DNA from: Rhodoferax sp.
GTDB lineage: Bacteria; Pseudomonadota; Gammaproteobacteria; Burkholderiales; Burkholderiaceae
DNA: 6,207 nucleotides
Reading direction: 5' to 3'
Assembly (NCBI GenBank): GCA_020048295.1
Contig: JAIFMT010000031.1
Location: forward strand, 1-6,207
A program made the position numbers and the translations under genes. The notes under the pieces are model-generated. The model ran no database searches, was not told the origin of the DNA, and saw only the letters and a list, made by a program, of their open reading frames with translations. This document shows, piece by piece, positions 1-6,207 of this stretch; the first letter of the stretch is position 1, and every line of letters begins with the position of its first letter.

Positions 1-30
1 GCAAACTGTGTATTGAAATACCGGCCAGCA

Positions 31-48
31 ATTATTGTCCTGGACAAT
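31..48 (-). promoter_or_regulatory. Operator-like palindrome, distal copy
   Basis: The core is a perfect 7-base inverted repeat, ATTGTCC-T-GGACAAT (34-48). Read on the minus strand, the 18 bases ATTGTCCAGGACAATAAT match the proximal copy at 17 of 18 positions, differing only at the central base, so the two copies face each other. A perfect dyad of this size typically binds a dimeric helix-turn-helix regulator. The regulator family cannot be assigned: the half-site resembles GntR-type operators, but the spacing does not fit the usual FadR-group consensus. Confidence 0.5.
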
Positions 49-169
49 CAATTGCAGGAGCAGTGTCTTGCAACACCTCAAGCGCTGCCCAAATACTGCT
101 GTGACAAACAAGCTTTCGTAAGAACAAGCCAACGCTATTGCGACCAATGCACATCCCTGTTCGATTATC

Positions 170-187
170 ATTGTCCCGGACAATAAT
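170..187 (+). promoter_or_regulatory. Operator-like palindrome, proximal copy
   Basis: The core ATTGTCC-C-GGACAAT (170-184) is a perfect 7-base inverted repeat with a one-base centre, and the extended 18-base match to the distal copy runs to 187. Dyad centres at 41 and 177 are 136 bases apart, about 13 helical turns, which would suit looping between bound dimers. The site overlaps two weak -10-like hexamers (TATCAT 166-171 and AATAAT 182-187), neither with a good -35. If either is the kinase promoter, binding here would most simply repress it. That is inference. Confidence 0.55.
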
Positions 188-236
188 ACAAACATCTGCC
201 GCTTTGCCCATTGCGGCCAGTTGTGAACCATCACGC

Positions 237-242
237 AGGAGG
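237..242 (+). promoter_or_regulatory. Shine-Dalgarno of the kinase gene
   Basis: A consensus AGGAGG lies 4 bases before the TTG at 247 and 13 bases before the ATG at 256. It lies inside the longer frame opening at TTG 211, which argues strongly against 211 as the start. The short gap to 247 is slightly tight and the gap to 256 is long, so 247 is preferred but the choice is not settled. Confidence 0.7.
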
Positions 243-246
243 CCAC

Positions 247-3200
247 TTGAACCCAATGAGCACCCCCTTTGCACGGTTGTTGCAACTCACGGTTGTTCTG
301 TTGGCTGCCGTGATCATGGGGTTTGCGCTGTACGTATCGTTCGAAAGAGACATTGACCGGGCCAACCTGCAGCGCTACCAGTCATACTTGCTGGCCGACG
401 AGTTGCGCCAATCTTCAGACGACCTGACGCGCATGGCGCGCAGCTATGTGGTCACGCGCGACCCCCAGTACAAGCAGTATTACCAGCAGATTCTGGACAT
501 CCGCAACGGGCTGCTGCCACGCCCCCAGGACTACCCCGGCATTTACTGGGACCTGGTGCTGCAAGGCCATAAACCACCAGGGTCGGCGGACGGGCCGGCG
601 GTGCCCTTGCTGACATTGATGCACCAGGCCGGCTTTACCGATGACGAAATGGGGCAACTGGCGCTGGCCAAGGACAATTCTGACACGCTGACCAACACCG
701 AGTTTGAGGCCTTTGGGCTGGTTGAGAATGGCAGCGCTGCCGCTTTGGAAAAGGCGCGCCTGATCATGCACGACGCGCAATACCATCGAGACAAGCAAAG
801 CATCATGCAGCCGATCAGTGCGTTCTATCGCATGATCGATCGGCGCACCAGCGATGCGGTGCGCCAAGCGCGGGCACGTGCCGACGATGCCCGGATGGTG
901 CTGATGGCGCTGGGCGCGCTGCTGCTGCTGGCCTTGCTGCAAACGCACCGCAGTTTGCATCGGATTTTGGGTGGCTCGGTGGACGAGGTGGTGACACGCA
1001 TCAGGCGTATTGGGGCGGGTGACTTTTCAGGCGCTGGCGATGTGCCACCAGGTGCGCACGGCAGTGTGATGGGGCATCTTGCGCAAACCCAATTGCAGTT
1101 GCAGCGCAGTGAGTCTGAACGCCTGACGGCCGAACAGCACCTGCATCAGGCGCGCGACCAGCACGAGTGGGCCCTTAACCAAAGCCTGTGGGCCATGTGC
1201 GAAGCGCAACGCATTGGCCGCGTGGGCACTTATGTCACCGACATCAAAACCGGACACTGGCAAGGCTCGGCGGTGCTTGATGACATTTTTGGCATTGATG
1301 CCACCTTTGAGAAGACCATTCCAAACTGGAGCAGTTTGATTGCGCCGGAGTTTCGGCAAGAGCTGCTCGACCACTACAACCAGGTCATTGCGGGCGATGG
1401 CATGTTTCACAAAGAGTATGTGGTGATTCGCCCGTGTGATGGGCAAGCGTGCTGGGTTGAGGCGTTGGGCGAATTTTCCTATGACGGTGCGGGCCAACCA
1501 GAGTTTTTGCACGGCACGATTCGCGACATCCACAAGCAAAAAACCGTTCAACTCGAATTGCAGCATTACCAGGATCAACTCGAAGTGCTGGTGCAGCAAA
1601 AAACCCAGGAAATTGAACACCAACGAGCGCAATTGATTGAGAGCGAAACCCGCTTCACACTGGCAGTTGAAGGGGCTGATGTGGGCATCTGGGATCTGAA
1701 CCTGGTAACCCAGGCGCTCTACCACTCACCCCGCATGGCCCATATGCTGGGCTACACGCCAGAAGAGAAGCCAACCGAGCGCGCCATCTGGGACGCGTTG
1801 GCTCACCCGGACGATGTTTTGCCGTACCGCCAAAAACTGGCCGCTCACATCAAAGATGCCAGCGTCGCCTTCGAAGCCATCATCCGCATGCGCCATAAAG
1901 ATGGGCAATGGCGCTGGATTTTGAGCCGTGGCCGTGCCACCCGAAACGCACTCGGACGCGCCATACGCATCTCTGGCACGCACACCGACATCACCGAGCG
2001 CATTCGCATTGAAGAGGCCGCGCAGGACGCAGACCGGGCCAAGTCAGAATTTTTGGCCAACATGAGCCATGAGATTCGCACCCCCATGAACGGCGTGATC
2101 GGCATGATCGACATCTTGCAGCAAACCCCGCTGTCACCAGAGCAGCAGCGCATGCTCAGCACGATTGCCAATTCCTCGCAAACCTTGCTCAACATCCTCA
2201 ACGACATTCTGGATTACTCAAAAATCGAAGCGGGCAAATTGGCCGTCGAATGCGTCCCCACCGCACTCGAAGACCTGGCACAAAGTGTGAAGCAGCTGAT
2301 GCATGGCGTGGCCAGCGCCAAGGCGTTGACCTTGACCCTGTCAATTTCTGCCGACCTGCCCCGCGCCATCCACACCGACCCAACCCGCTTGCGCCAGGTG
2401 CTGTTGAACCTGCTGGGCAACGCCATCAAGTTCACCCGCGCCGATGCGCCAGGCTCTGGCCGAGTGAGTCTGGCGCTGCAGCCAGGCACGCTGCCAGGTG
2501 GCCAGCCAGCGGTGTTGTTCCAGGTGCGCGACAACGGCATTGGCATGCACCCAGAGGTGGTCGCCAAACTGTTTCGGCCCTTTAGCCAGGCAGATGCCAG
2601 CACTGCACGCCAGTTTGGCGGCACCGGTCTGGGTCTGTCCATCAGCCACAAACTGGTGGCACTGATGGGTGGACAGATCACGGTACAAAGCGCGCCAGGC
2701 CAAGGCTCTGAATTTACCGTCACACTCCCCCTGAACGAGGCGCACCTGGCAGCTGTCCATAGCAGCACACCGGAGCAATGCTTGCGACTGCCTGCCCGTA
2801 CACCCAGCAGGGCCGAGGCGCTTGCCAACGGACAACTGATCTTGCTCGCCGAAGACAATGAAACCAATCGCGATGTGCTGCGCGAGCAACTGCGCTTGCT
2901 GGGCTACCAAGCAGACATTGCCGAAGACGGCCGGGTCGCACTCGACAAATGGCGCAGTGGCCACTTTGGCATGCTGCTGGCTGACTGCCACATGCCGCAC
3001 ATGGACGGGTTTGCGCTGACAGCGGCAATTCGTCAGACAGAAGCCCCAGGTCAGCGCCTGCCAATCATTGCCATCACCGCCAATGCCATGGCTGGCGAGG
3101 CCCAGCGCTGTCTGGATGCCGGCATGGACGACTACCTGAGCAAGCCGCTGCGCCTGCCAGAACTTGGGAGGATGCTGGCAAAGTGGTTGCCTGCGCCGCA

Positions 3201-3591
3201 GCGCCACCCCGCTGGTACTGATCTGACCGAACAAACTACGCCAAATGGTGCCTTGCCGGTTTGGAGCCACGCCATATTGACTGACCTGATAGGCGACAAC
3301 CCGGGTTTGCACAAACGACTGCTGGCGAAGTTCGTCGTCAATGCCCAGGACCAGACCGCTGCCATCAAGGCCGCCGCCGAAACCGGCGACACCACCGCCC
3401 TGGTGAGCGTCAGCCACACGCTCAAGTCGGCCGCCCGCAGCATGGGTGCCCAGCGCCTGGGCGAGCTTTGCCTGCGCCTGGAGGCTGCCGGGCTGGCAGG
3501 CGATACGCCAAGCTACAGCGCACTTGCCAAAGAAATCGACGATGAACTTGCCGCAGCAACACAGTCCATCGAATCGCACTTGCTGTCATAA
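247..3591 (+). CDS. Hybrid sensor histidine kinase with HAMP, two PAS, REC and HPt
   Basis: Inner-membrane sensor kinase with a full internal His-Asp-His phosphorelay, 1114 residues from TTG 247 (ATG 256 is the alternative). TM1 spans about 9-32, a mostly helical periplasmic sensor 33-215, TM2 217-234, HAMP about 238-285, a PAS domain about 322-430, a coiled coil about 432-467 and a second PAS_3-like domain 469-585. The HisKA H-box SHEIRTPMNG carries the phospho-accepting His608. The ATPase has an N-box (GNAIKF, Asn725), DNGIGM (762), LFRPFSQAD (775) and GGTGLGLSI (791). The receiver has acidic Glu869/Asp870, phospho-acceptor Asp913, Thr944 and Lys966. The HPt motif HTLKSA gives His1057. All catalytic residues are present, so it should be active. 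The ligand is unknown. No response regulator lies within view, so it is an orphan in this window; the downstream partner must be encoded elsewhere. The function is certain at class level only. Confidence 0.95.
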   Translation: MNPMSTPFARLLQLTVVLLAAVIMGFALYVSFERDIDRANLQRYQSYLLADELRQSSDDLTRMARSYVVTRDPQYKQYYQQILDIRNGLLPRPQDYPGIYWDLVLQGHKPPGSADGPAVPLLTLMHQAGFTDDEMGQLALAKDNSDTLTNTEFEAFGLVENGSAAALEKARLIMHDAQYHRDKQSIMQPISAFYRMIDRRTSDAVRQARARADDARMVLMALGALLLLALLQTHRSLHRILGGSVDEVVTRIRRIGAGDFSGAGDVPPGAHGSVMGHLAQTQLQLQRSESERLTAEQHLHQARDQHEWALNQSLWAMCEAQRIGRVGTYVTDIKTGHWQGSAVLDDIFGIDATFEKTIPNWSSLIAPEFRQELLDHYNQVIAGDGMFHKEYVVIRPCDGQACWVEALGEFSYDGAGQPEFLHGTIRDIHKQKTVQLELQHYQDQLEVLVQQKTQEIEHQRAQLIESETRFTLAVEGADVGIWDLNLVTQALYHSPRMAHMLGYTPEEKPTERAIWDALAHPDDVLPYRQKLAAHIKDASVAFEAIIRMRHKDGQWRWILSRGRATRNALGRAIRISGTHTDITERIRIEEAAQDADRAKSEFLANMSHEIRTPMNGVIGMIDILQQTPLSPEQQRMLSTIANSSQTLLNILNDILDYSKIEAGKLAVECVPTALEDLAQSVKQLMHGVASAKALTLTLSISADLPRAIHTDPTRLRQVLLNLLGNAIKFTRADAPGSGRVSLALQPGTLPGGQPAVLFQVRDNGIGMHPEVVAKLFRPFSQADASTARQFGGTGLGLSISHKLVALMGGQITVQSAPGQGSEFTVTLPLNEAHLAAVHSSTPEQCLRLPARTPSRAEALANGQLILLAEDNETNRDVLREQLRLLGYQADIAEDGRVALDKWRSGHFGMLLADCHMPHMDGFALTAAIRQTEAPGQRLPIIAITANAMAGEAQRCLDAGMDDYLSKPLRLPELGRMLAKWLPAPQRHPAGTDLTEQTTPNGALPVWSHAILTDLIGDNPGLHKRLLAKFVVNAQDQTAAIKAAAETGDTTALVSVSHTLKSAARSMGAQRLGELCLRLEAAGLAGDTPSYSALAKEIDDELAAATQSIESHLLS

Positions 3592-3704
3592 CGCGTGCCG
3601 TGCTCGGCATCAGGCCAACAAGCAGCCGGTCGGCAAGCAATGTGAACGACAGCTTGCGCCCAGGTCAAACCTGTCGATGGGTCATTCTGTTGCACAAAAA
3701 AACA
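3592..3704. other. Convergent intergenic gap with small hairpins
   Basis: This gap separates the kinase and fecR, which converge here. It contains three short inverted repeats: TGCCG/CGGCA (3596-3600 with 3605-3609, 4-base loop), GCAAGC/GCTTGC (3633-3638 with 3652-3657, 13-base loop) and CAGGT/ACCTG (3661-3665 with 3669-3673, 3-base loop). None is followed by a T-tract in the kinase direction. A run of A at about 3695-3702 gives a U-run just past the fecR stop on the minus strand, but without a clear stem before it. Termination here is plausible, yet no canonical terminator can be claimed. Confidence 0.35.
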
Positions 3705-4391
3705 TCAGTACGAGGAGCCGCCCTTGCCATAAAACGGTGGCCAGCGGCCCACCAGGCTCTCCAGCATCGTCAGCTCATCGTCGGTGTGGTTGATGACACC
3801 GGCGGGCACCATCATCTTGGCCATCTTCATGTCGTTGTAGACATACATCGGCTTTTCGTGGTGGCTGGTGGTGTAGCTCTCAAGCTCTTGCGGAGCGGCC
3901 GTTGGCACCAGCTCCACGCTGCCGTAGCACAGGCAAAAATAGGTTCTGGCAGCAGCACCGCTGCCCTCATCTTCGATATAGCAGCCGGTGCCGCGAATAC
4001 CGATGGTGGCGGTGGTGGCCTGCAGCGTCCGTTTCTCCTGGCTTTTGCCAAACACCGACAACACCTTGCCAGTCACCACCCGGAAAAACCCCTTGGCTGC
4101 ATCGGTACCGAACGTCAGGGTGGTTTTGTCGCGCTGCAGAAACGCATCGCGCCCGATCACGTAAATCGCCTCACTGTCAGCGCCGGTGACCACCGTGTCG
4201 CCGGGCCCAATCAGCTGCCCCATGCGCGCCGGCTGGCCATTCACCGACACATCACCCTGCATTTTGTGCACACCAGGCGACACCGGGACTTTGCCCATGG
4301 CCAGTGCCTGGCTCACCACACCGGCAATACCGGCCGGCCCAAACACGCCGGCAGCAGCCAGCACTTTCAGTAAACGGCGACGCAGTTGCAT
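3705..4391 (-). CDS. Exported FecR-domain protein
   Basis: A 228-residue protein with an N-terminal export signal. RRRLLK at 4-9 fits the twin-arginine pattern RRx(F/L)LK, followed by a hydrophobic stretch and an ALA cleavage site at about residue 31, so Tat export is likely. The body resembles the FecR domain (about 45-140), including PGDTVVTG and the characteristic TIGIRGTG (129-136). Full-length FecR signal transducers have a cytoplasmic anti-sigma region and a TM; this protein has neither and no FecI sigma factor or TonB receptor nearby, so it is not a classical iron-citrate sensor. Cys137, a CLC pair (153-155) and His177-His178 suggest metal or redox chemistry, by inference. AAGGAAG at 4397-4403 sits 5 bases before the ATG. 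It lies 46 bases downstream of pmbA on the same strand without an evident terminator, so co-transcription is possible. The specific role is unknown. Confidence 0.85.
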   Translation of the reverse strand: MQLRRRLLKVLAAAGVFGPAGIAGVVSQALAMGKVPVSPGVHKMQGDVSVNGQPARMGQLIGPGDTVVTGADSEAIYVIGRDAFLQRDKTTLTFGTDAAKGFFRVVTGKVLSVFGKSQEKRTLQATTATIGIRGTGCYIEDEGSGAAARTYFCLCYGSVELVPTAAPQELESYTTSHHEKPMYVYNDMKMAKMMVPAGVINHTDDELTMLESLVGRWPPFYGKGGSSY

Positions 4392-4437
4392 GTTGTCTTC
4401 CTTGGTTGGTCGGGGTGAATCAGATCAGCTGCCGCAG

Positions 4438-5910
4438 TTAGCTGCCGGCCACCTTCATGCGCTTGATCAAGACGGAGCCGACCGTTTTTGAGCCATAGTT
4501 GTAGGCATCTGCCCCCACCGCGACGATGTTTTTGAGCATGGTTTTCATGTTACCGGCAATGGTGATCTCGTGCACCGGGTACGCAATGCGGCCGTTTTCA
4601 ACCCAAAAGCCGCTGGCCCCGCGTGAATAGTCACCCGTGACGCTGTTCACACCGCTGCCCATCAGCTCGGTGACAAACAGGCCGGTGCCCAGGCGCTGCA
4701 ACATCGCCACCAGATCATCGCCCGGCTGCGTCAGGCGCGATGTCAAGGTCAGGTTGTGCGAACCACCCGCGTTGCCGGTGGTCTTCAAGCCCAGTTTGCG
4801 CGCCGAGTAGCTGCCCAAAAAATAGCCCTGCACGCGCCCGGCCTCGACCACGCTGCGTGGCTGCACCCGCACACCCTCATCGTCAAACGGCGAACTGCCT
4901 TTGCCGCGTTTGACAAATGGATCTTCTGATATGTCGATGTGTTTCGGAAACACCGGCTTGCCCAGCGAATCGAGCAAAAACGAACTCTTGCGGTACAGCG
5001 CACCGCCACTGACCGCCTGCACAAAGCTGCCCAGCAGCCCGGCCGCCAGCGGCGACTCGAACAGCACCGGGCACTCAGTGGTGGCAATCTTGCGCGCATG
5101 CAGCCGGCTCAAGGTACGCTCTGCGGCGTAGCGGCCAATGGCTTCGGGCGAGGCCAGGTCAGCCGGATCGCGCTGCGAGCTGTACCAGTAATCGCGCTGC
5201 ATGTCGTCGCCCTTGCCCGCCAGCGGCGACACCGACACCGAATGGCGTGAGCTGGCATACCCTCCGCGAAAGCCATGCGTGTGGGCGCTGAAAAAATGCG
5301 ACTGCTGCGCCGACACGCTGGCCCCTTCGCTGTTGTCAATGCGCGGGTCCACCTTGAACGCAGCGGCTTCGGTTTGCAGCGCAATTTGCGCCGCCTCTTC
5401 GCTGGTGATGACCCAGGGGAAAAACAAGTCCAGATCGGTGCGCTGCTCGGCAGCGCTGGCAATGTCAGCGGCATCCGGCAAGGCGGCAAACGGGTCTTCG
5501 GCGGTAAAACGGGCAATGTCAAACGCTGCCTGCACGGTTTGTTCGATGGCCGCCTGCGAGAAATCGGACGTGCTGGCATTGCCCCGGCGTTGGCCAATAT
5601 GCACTGTGATGCCCAGCGACTTGTCGCGGTTGCGCTCGACGTTTTCCAGCTCTCCCAGTCGCGCCGAGACACTCAGGCCGCAGGCTTCAGATGCATGGGC
5701 GGAGGCATCGGTAGCACCCAGTTTTTTGGCGTGACCGATGGCACTGTCCACCAGATTTTCAAAAAAAGAGCGGCTGTAGGCAAAACCCTTTTCAGCTTGC
5801 TGCGGTACAGCCAGCGCGCTGGATGCGGCAGCGGCCTTGGAAGTGCGTTGACGCACAGCGGATTTGGCGGAAGTAGAAGGCATAGGTTCGACAGTCAGAT
5901 GGCACGCCAT
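4438..5910 (-). CDS. pmbA: TldE/PmbA, metalloprotease subunit
   Basis: Subunit of the cytoplasmic TldD-TldE protease (peptidase family U62). In E. coli the complex matures microcin B17 and degrades CcdA antitoxin; the zinc-binding motif belongs to TldD, and TldE lacks it, as here. The N-terminal family block GLSVSARLGELENVERN is at 78-94, and the C-terminal signature VTGDYSRGASGFWVENG begins near 424, followed by YPVHEITIAGNM. The length of 490 residues is somewhat above the roughly 450 of E. coli because of a Ser/Ala-rich, likely disordered N-terminal extension of about 40 residues. Start choice: ATG 5910 has AAGGTG (5917-5922) 6 bases upstream. GTG 5919 and ATG 5883 are in frame but lack a good ribosome binding site; 5883 would give 481 residues and a family-like MPS start. 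No tldD is in the window, which is normal since it is usually unlinked. Divergent from darP. Confidence 0.93.
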   Translation of the reverse strand: MACHLTVEPMPSTSAKSAVRQRTSKAAAASSALAVPQQAEKGFAYSRSFFENLVDSAIGHAKKLGATDASAHASEACGLSVSARLGELENVERNRDKSLGITVHIGQRRGNASTSDFSQAAIEQTVQAAFDIARFTAEDPFAALPDAADIASAAEQRTDLDLFFPWVITSEEAAQIALQTEAAAFKVDPRIDNSEGASVSAQQSHFFSAHTHGFRGGYASSRHSVSVSPLAGKGDDMQRDYWYSSQRDPADLASPEAIGRYAAERTLSRLHARKIATTECPVLFESPLAAGLLGSFVQAVSGGALYRKSSFLLDSLGKPVFPKHIDISEDPFVKRGKGSSPFDDEGVRVQPRSVVEAGRVQGYFLGSYSARKLGLKTTGNAGGSHNLTLTSRLTQPGDDLVAMLQRLGTGLFVTELMGSGVNSVTGDYSRGASGFWVENGRIAYPVHEITIAGNMKTMLKNIVAVGADAYNYGSKTVGSVLIKRMKVAGS

Positions 5911-5943
5911 CGGGCGCACCTTGGGTTGATTCCGGGCGGCGGC

Positions 5944-5949
5944 TATGAT
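5944..5949 (+). promoter_or_regulatory. Candidate -10 box for darP
   Basis: TATGAT matches the -10 consensus at 5 of 6 positions and nearly coincides with the -10 proposed for pmbA on the other strand. The best-placed -35, TTGGGT at 5921-5926 with a 17-base spacer, matches only 3 of 6. Initiation about 7 bases downstream would leave an almost leaderless darP transcript. A further promoter upstream, within pmbA, is equally possible. Confidence 0.22.
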
Positions 5950-5974
5950 ACTTGGCTATGTCAAGAAAACTCAA
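5945..5974 (-). promoter_or_regulatory. Candidate sigma-70 promoter for pmbA
   Basis: Read on the minus strand, TTGAGT (5969-5974, 4 of 6 to consensus) is separated by 18 bases from TATCAT (5945-5950, 5 of 6). Initiation would fall near 5938, leaving about 28 bases of leader before ATG 5910. The -35 lies inside the first codons of darP, so the two genes overlap in control. This is a hexamer match only. A perfect TTGACA at 5959-5964 on the same strand is too close to this -10 (8 bases) to pair with it. Confidence 0.35.
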
Positions 5975-6207
5975 AAAAGGCTATTTTGTTCGTGGTGAGT
6001 TCGTTGCCGAAGGCAGCGAGCGTGACCTGGAACTCAAAGCTGAACTCAAAGGTACAGCAGACCAAAGCCGCACCGACCTGAAACGCGAAAGCACTGAGCT
6101 GCAAAAGCTGGGTGAAGAACTGCTGACGCTGCGCGCCGATCTGCTGGAGCGGCTGGCCTTGTCCGACAAGTTCAAGGATGCCATTGCAGATGCCAAACGC
6201 ATCACCA
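5958..6207 (+). CDS. darP: DarP/YjgA (DUF615), 5' part
   Basis: Ribosome-associated protein of the UPF0307/DUF615 family, known in E. coli as DarP (YjgA), which acts late in 50S subunit assembly. The first 83 codons are present and the frame is open to the window edge, so the gene is cut by the boundary and not broken. The N-terminus MSRKLKKGYFVRGEF and the later stretch TDLKRESTELQKLGEELL are typical of betaproteobacterial members. The basic start and charged helical sequence suit RNA binding. ATG 5958 has no clear Shine-Dalgarno, but family agreement from the first residue supports it. It is head-to-head with pmbA, an arrangement also found in E. coli, with only 47 bases between the chosen starts. 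Confidence 0.92.
   Translation, partial: MSRKLKKGYFVRGEFVAEGSERDLELKAELKGTADQSRTDLKRESTELQKLGEELLTLRADLLERLALSDKFKDAIADAKRIT

Larger units (their letters stand above)
1..246. other. Gene-free upstream region with paired palindromes
   Basis: No open reading frame here looks like a protein: the short frames on both strands lack recognisable domains, and one of them simply runs through the palindromes into the kinase start. The stretch is more AT-rich than the coding DNA around it and contains two near-identical palindromic sites plus the kinase ribosome binding site. It is best read as the 5' regulatory region of the kinase, possibly shared with a gene beyond the left edge. Confidence 0.6.

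Noticed and set aside
68..97. Promoter TTGCAA / AATACT between the two palindromes
   Set aside because: Each hexamer matches only 4 of 6 consensus bases with an 18-base spacer, and it lies about 150 bases before the gene; not distinguishable from chance.
32..274. Minus-strand frame of 80 codons in the upstream region
   Set aside because: It passes through both palindromes and the kinase ribosome binding site, with no recognisable protein features.
415..960. Minus-strand frame of 181 codons opposite the kinase sensor
   Set aside because: It is a shadow of the sensor and TM2 codons, low-complexity in Gln and Arg, with no domain.
2341..3579. Long minus-strand frame of 412 codons opposite the kinase
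   Set aside because: It is antisense to the HATPase, REC and HPt coding region, whose motifs are intact; its translation has no domain-like pattern and is explained by G/C third-position bias.
3596..3673. Rho-independent terminator or CRISPR-like repeats after the kinase
   Set aside because: The inverted repeats are short, unrelated to one another and lack a following T-tract; there is no regularly spaced direct repeat.
3600..4373. Plus-strand frame of 257 codons opposite fecR
   Set aside because: Rich in His, Arg and Gly without any motif, as expected for the reverse of the fecR codons; the fecR strand has a signal peptide, domain and ribosome binding site.
5275..6081. Plus-strand frame of 268 codons across pmbA and the darP start
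   Set aside because: It lies antisense to well-conserved PmbA sequence and crosses darP in a different frame, so both real genes exclude it.

Overview
The window looks like chromosomal DNA from a GC-rich betaproteobacterium, most likely order Burkholderiales and near Comamonadaceae. This rests on the strong G/C third-position bias, the sequence style of PmbA and DarP, and the divergent pmbA/darP pair. The assignment comes from recognition of protein families; no search was run.

Layout. Positions 1-246 hold no convincing gene. They carry two nearly identical 18-base sites in opposite orientation (31-48 and 170-187), each containing the perfect palindrome ATTGTCC-N-GGACAAT. The second lies just upstream of a strong AGGAGG ribosome binding site. 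Positions 247-3591 (+) encode a large membrane-bound hybrid histidine kinase with these parts in order: TM, periplasmic sensor, TM, HAMP, PAS, coiled coil, PAS, HisKA, HATPase, REC, HPt. It is a complete His-Asp-His relay with no partner regulator in view. A convergent gap of about 110 bases follows. A small exported FecR-domain protein (3705-4391, -) comes next, 46 bases downstream of pmbA/tldE (4438-5910, -) on the same strand. At the right edge, divergent from pmbA, is the 5' part of darP/yjgA (5958-6207, +), which runs off the window.

How the genes relate. PmbA (TldE) is half of the TldD-TldE protease, and DarP is a 50S ribosome assembly factor. Their head-to-head arrangement is a housekeeping neighbourhood also known in E. 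coli, and here they share a very short promoter region. The FecR-domain protein may be co-transcribed with pmbA, but no functional link is evident. The histidine kinase is a separate unit, possibly controlled by an unidentified regulator binding the paired palindromes.

I did not find an obvious new multi-gene system. The most unusual items are the paired palindromic sites upstream of the kinase and the Cys/His-containing, apparently Tat-exported, stand-alone FecR protein.
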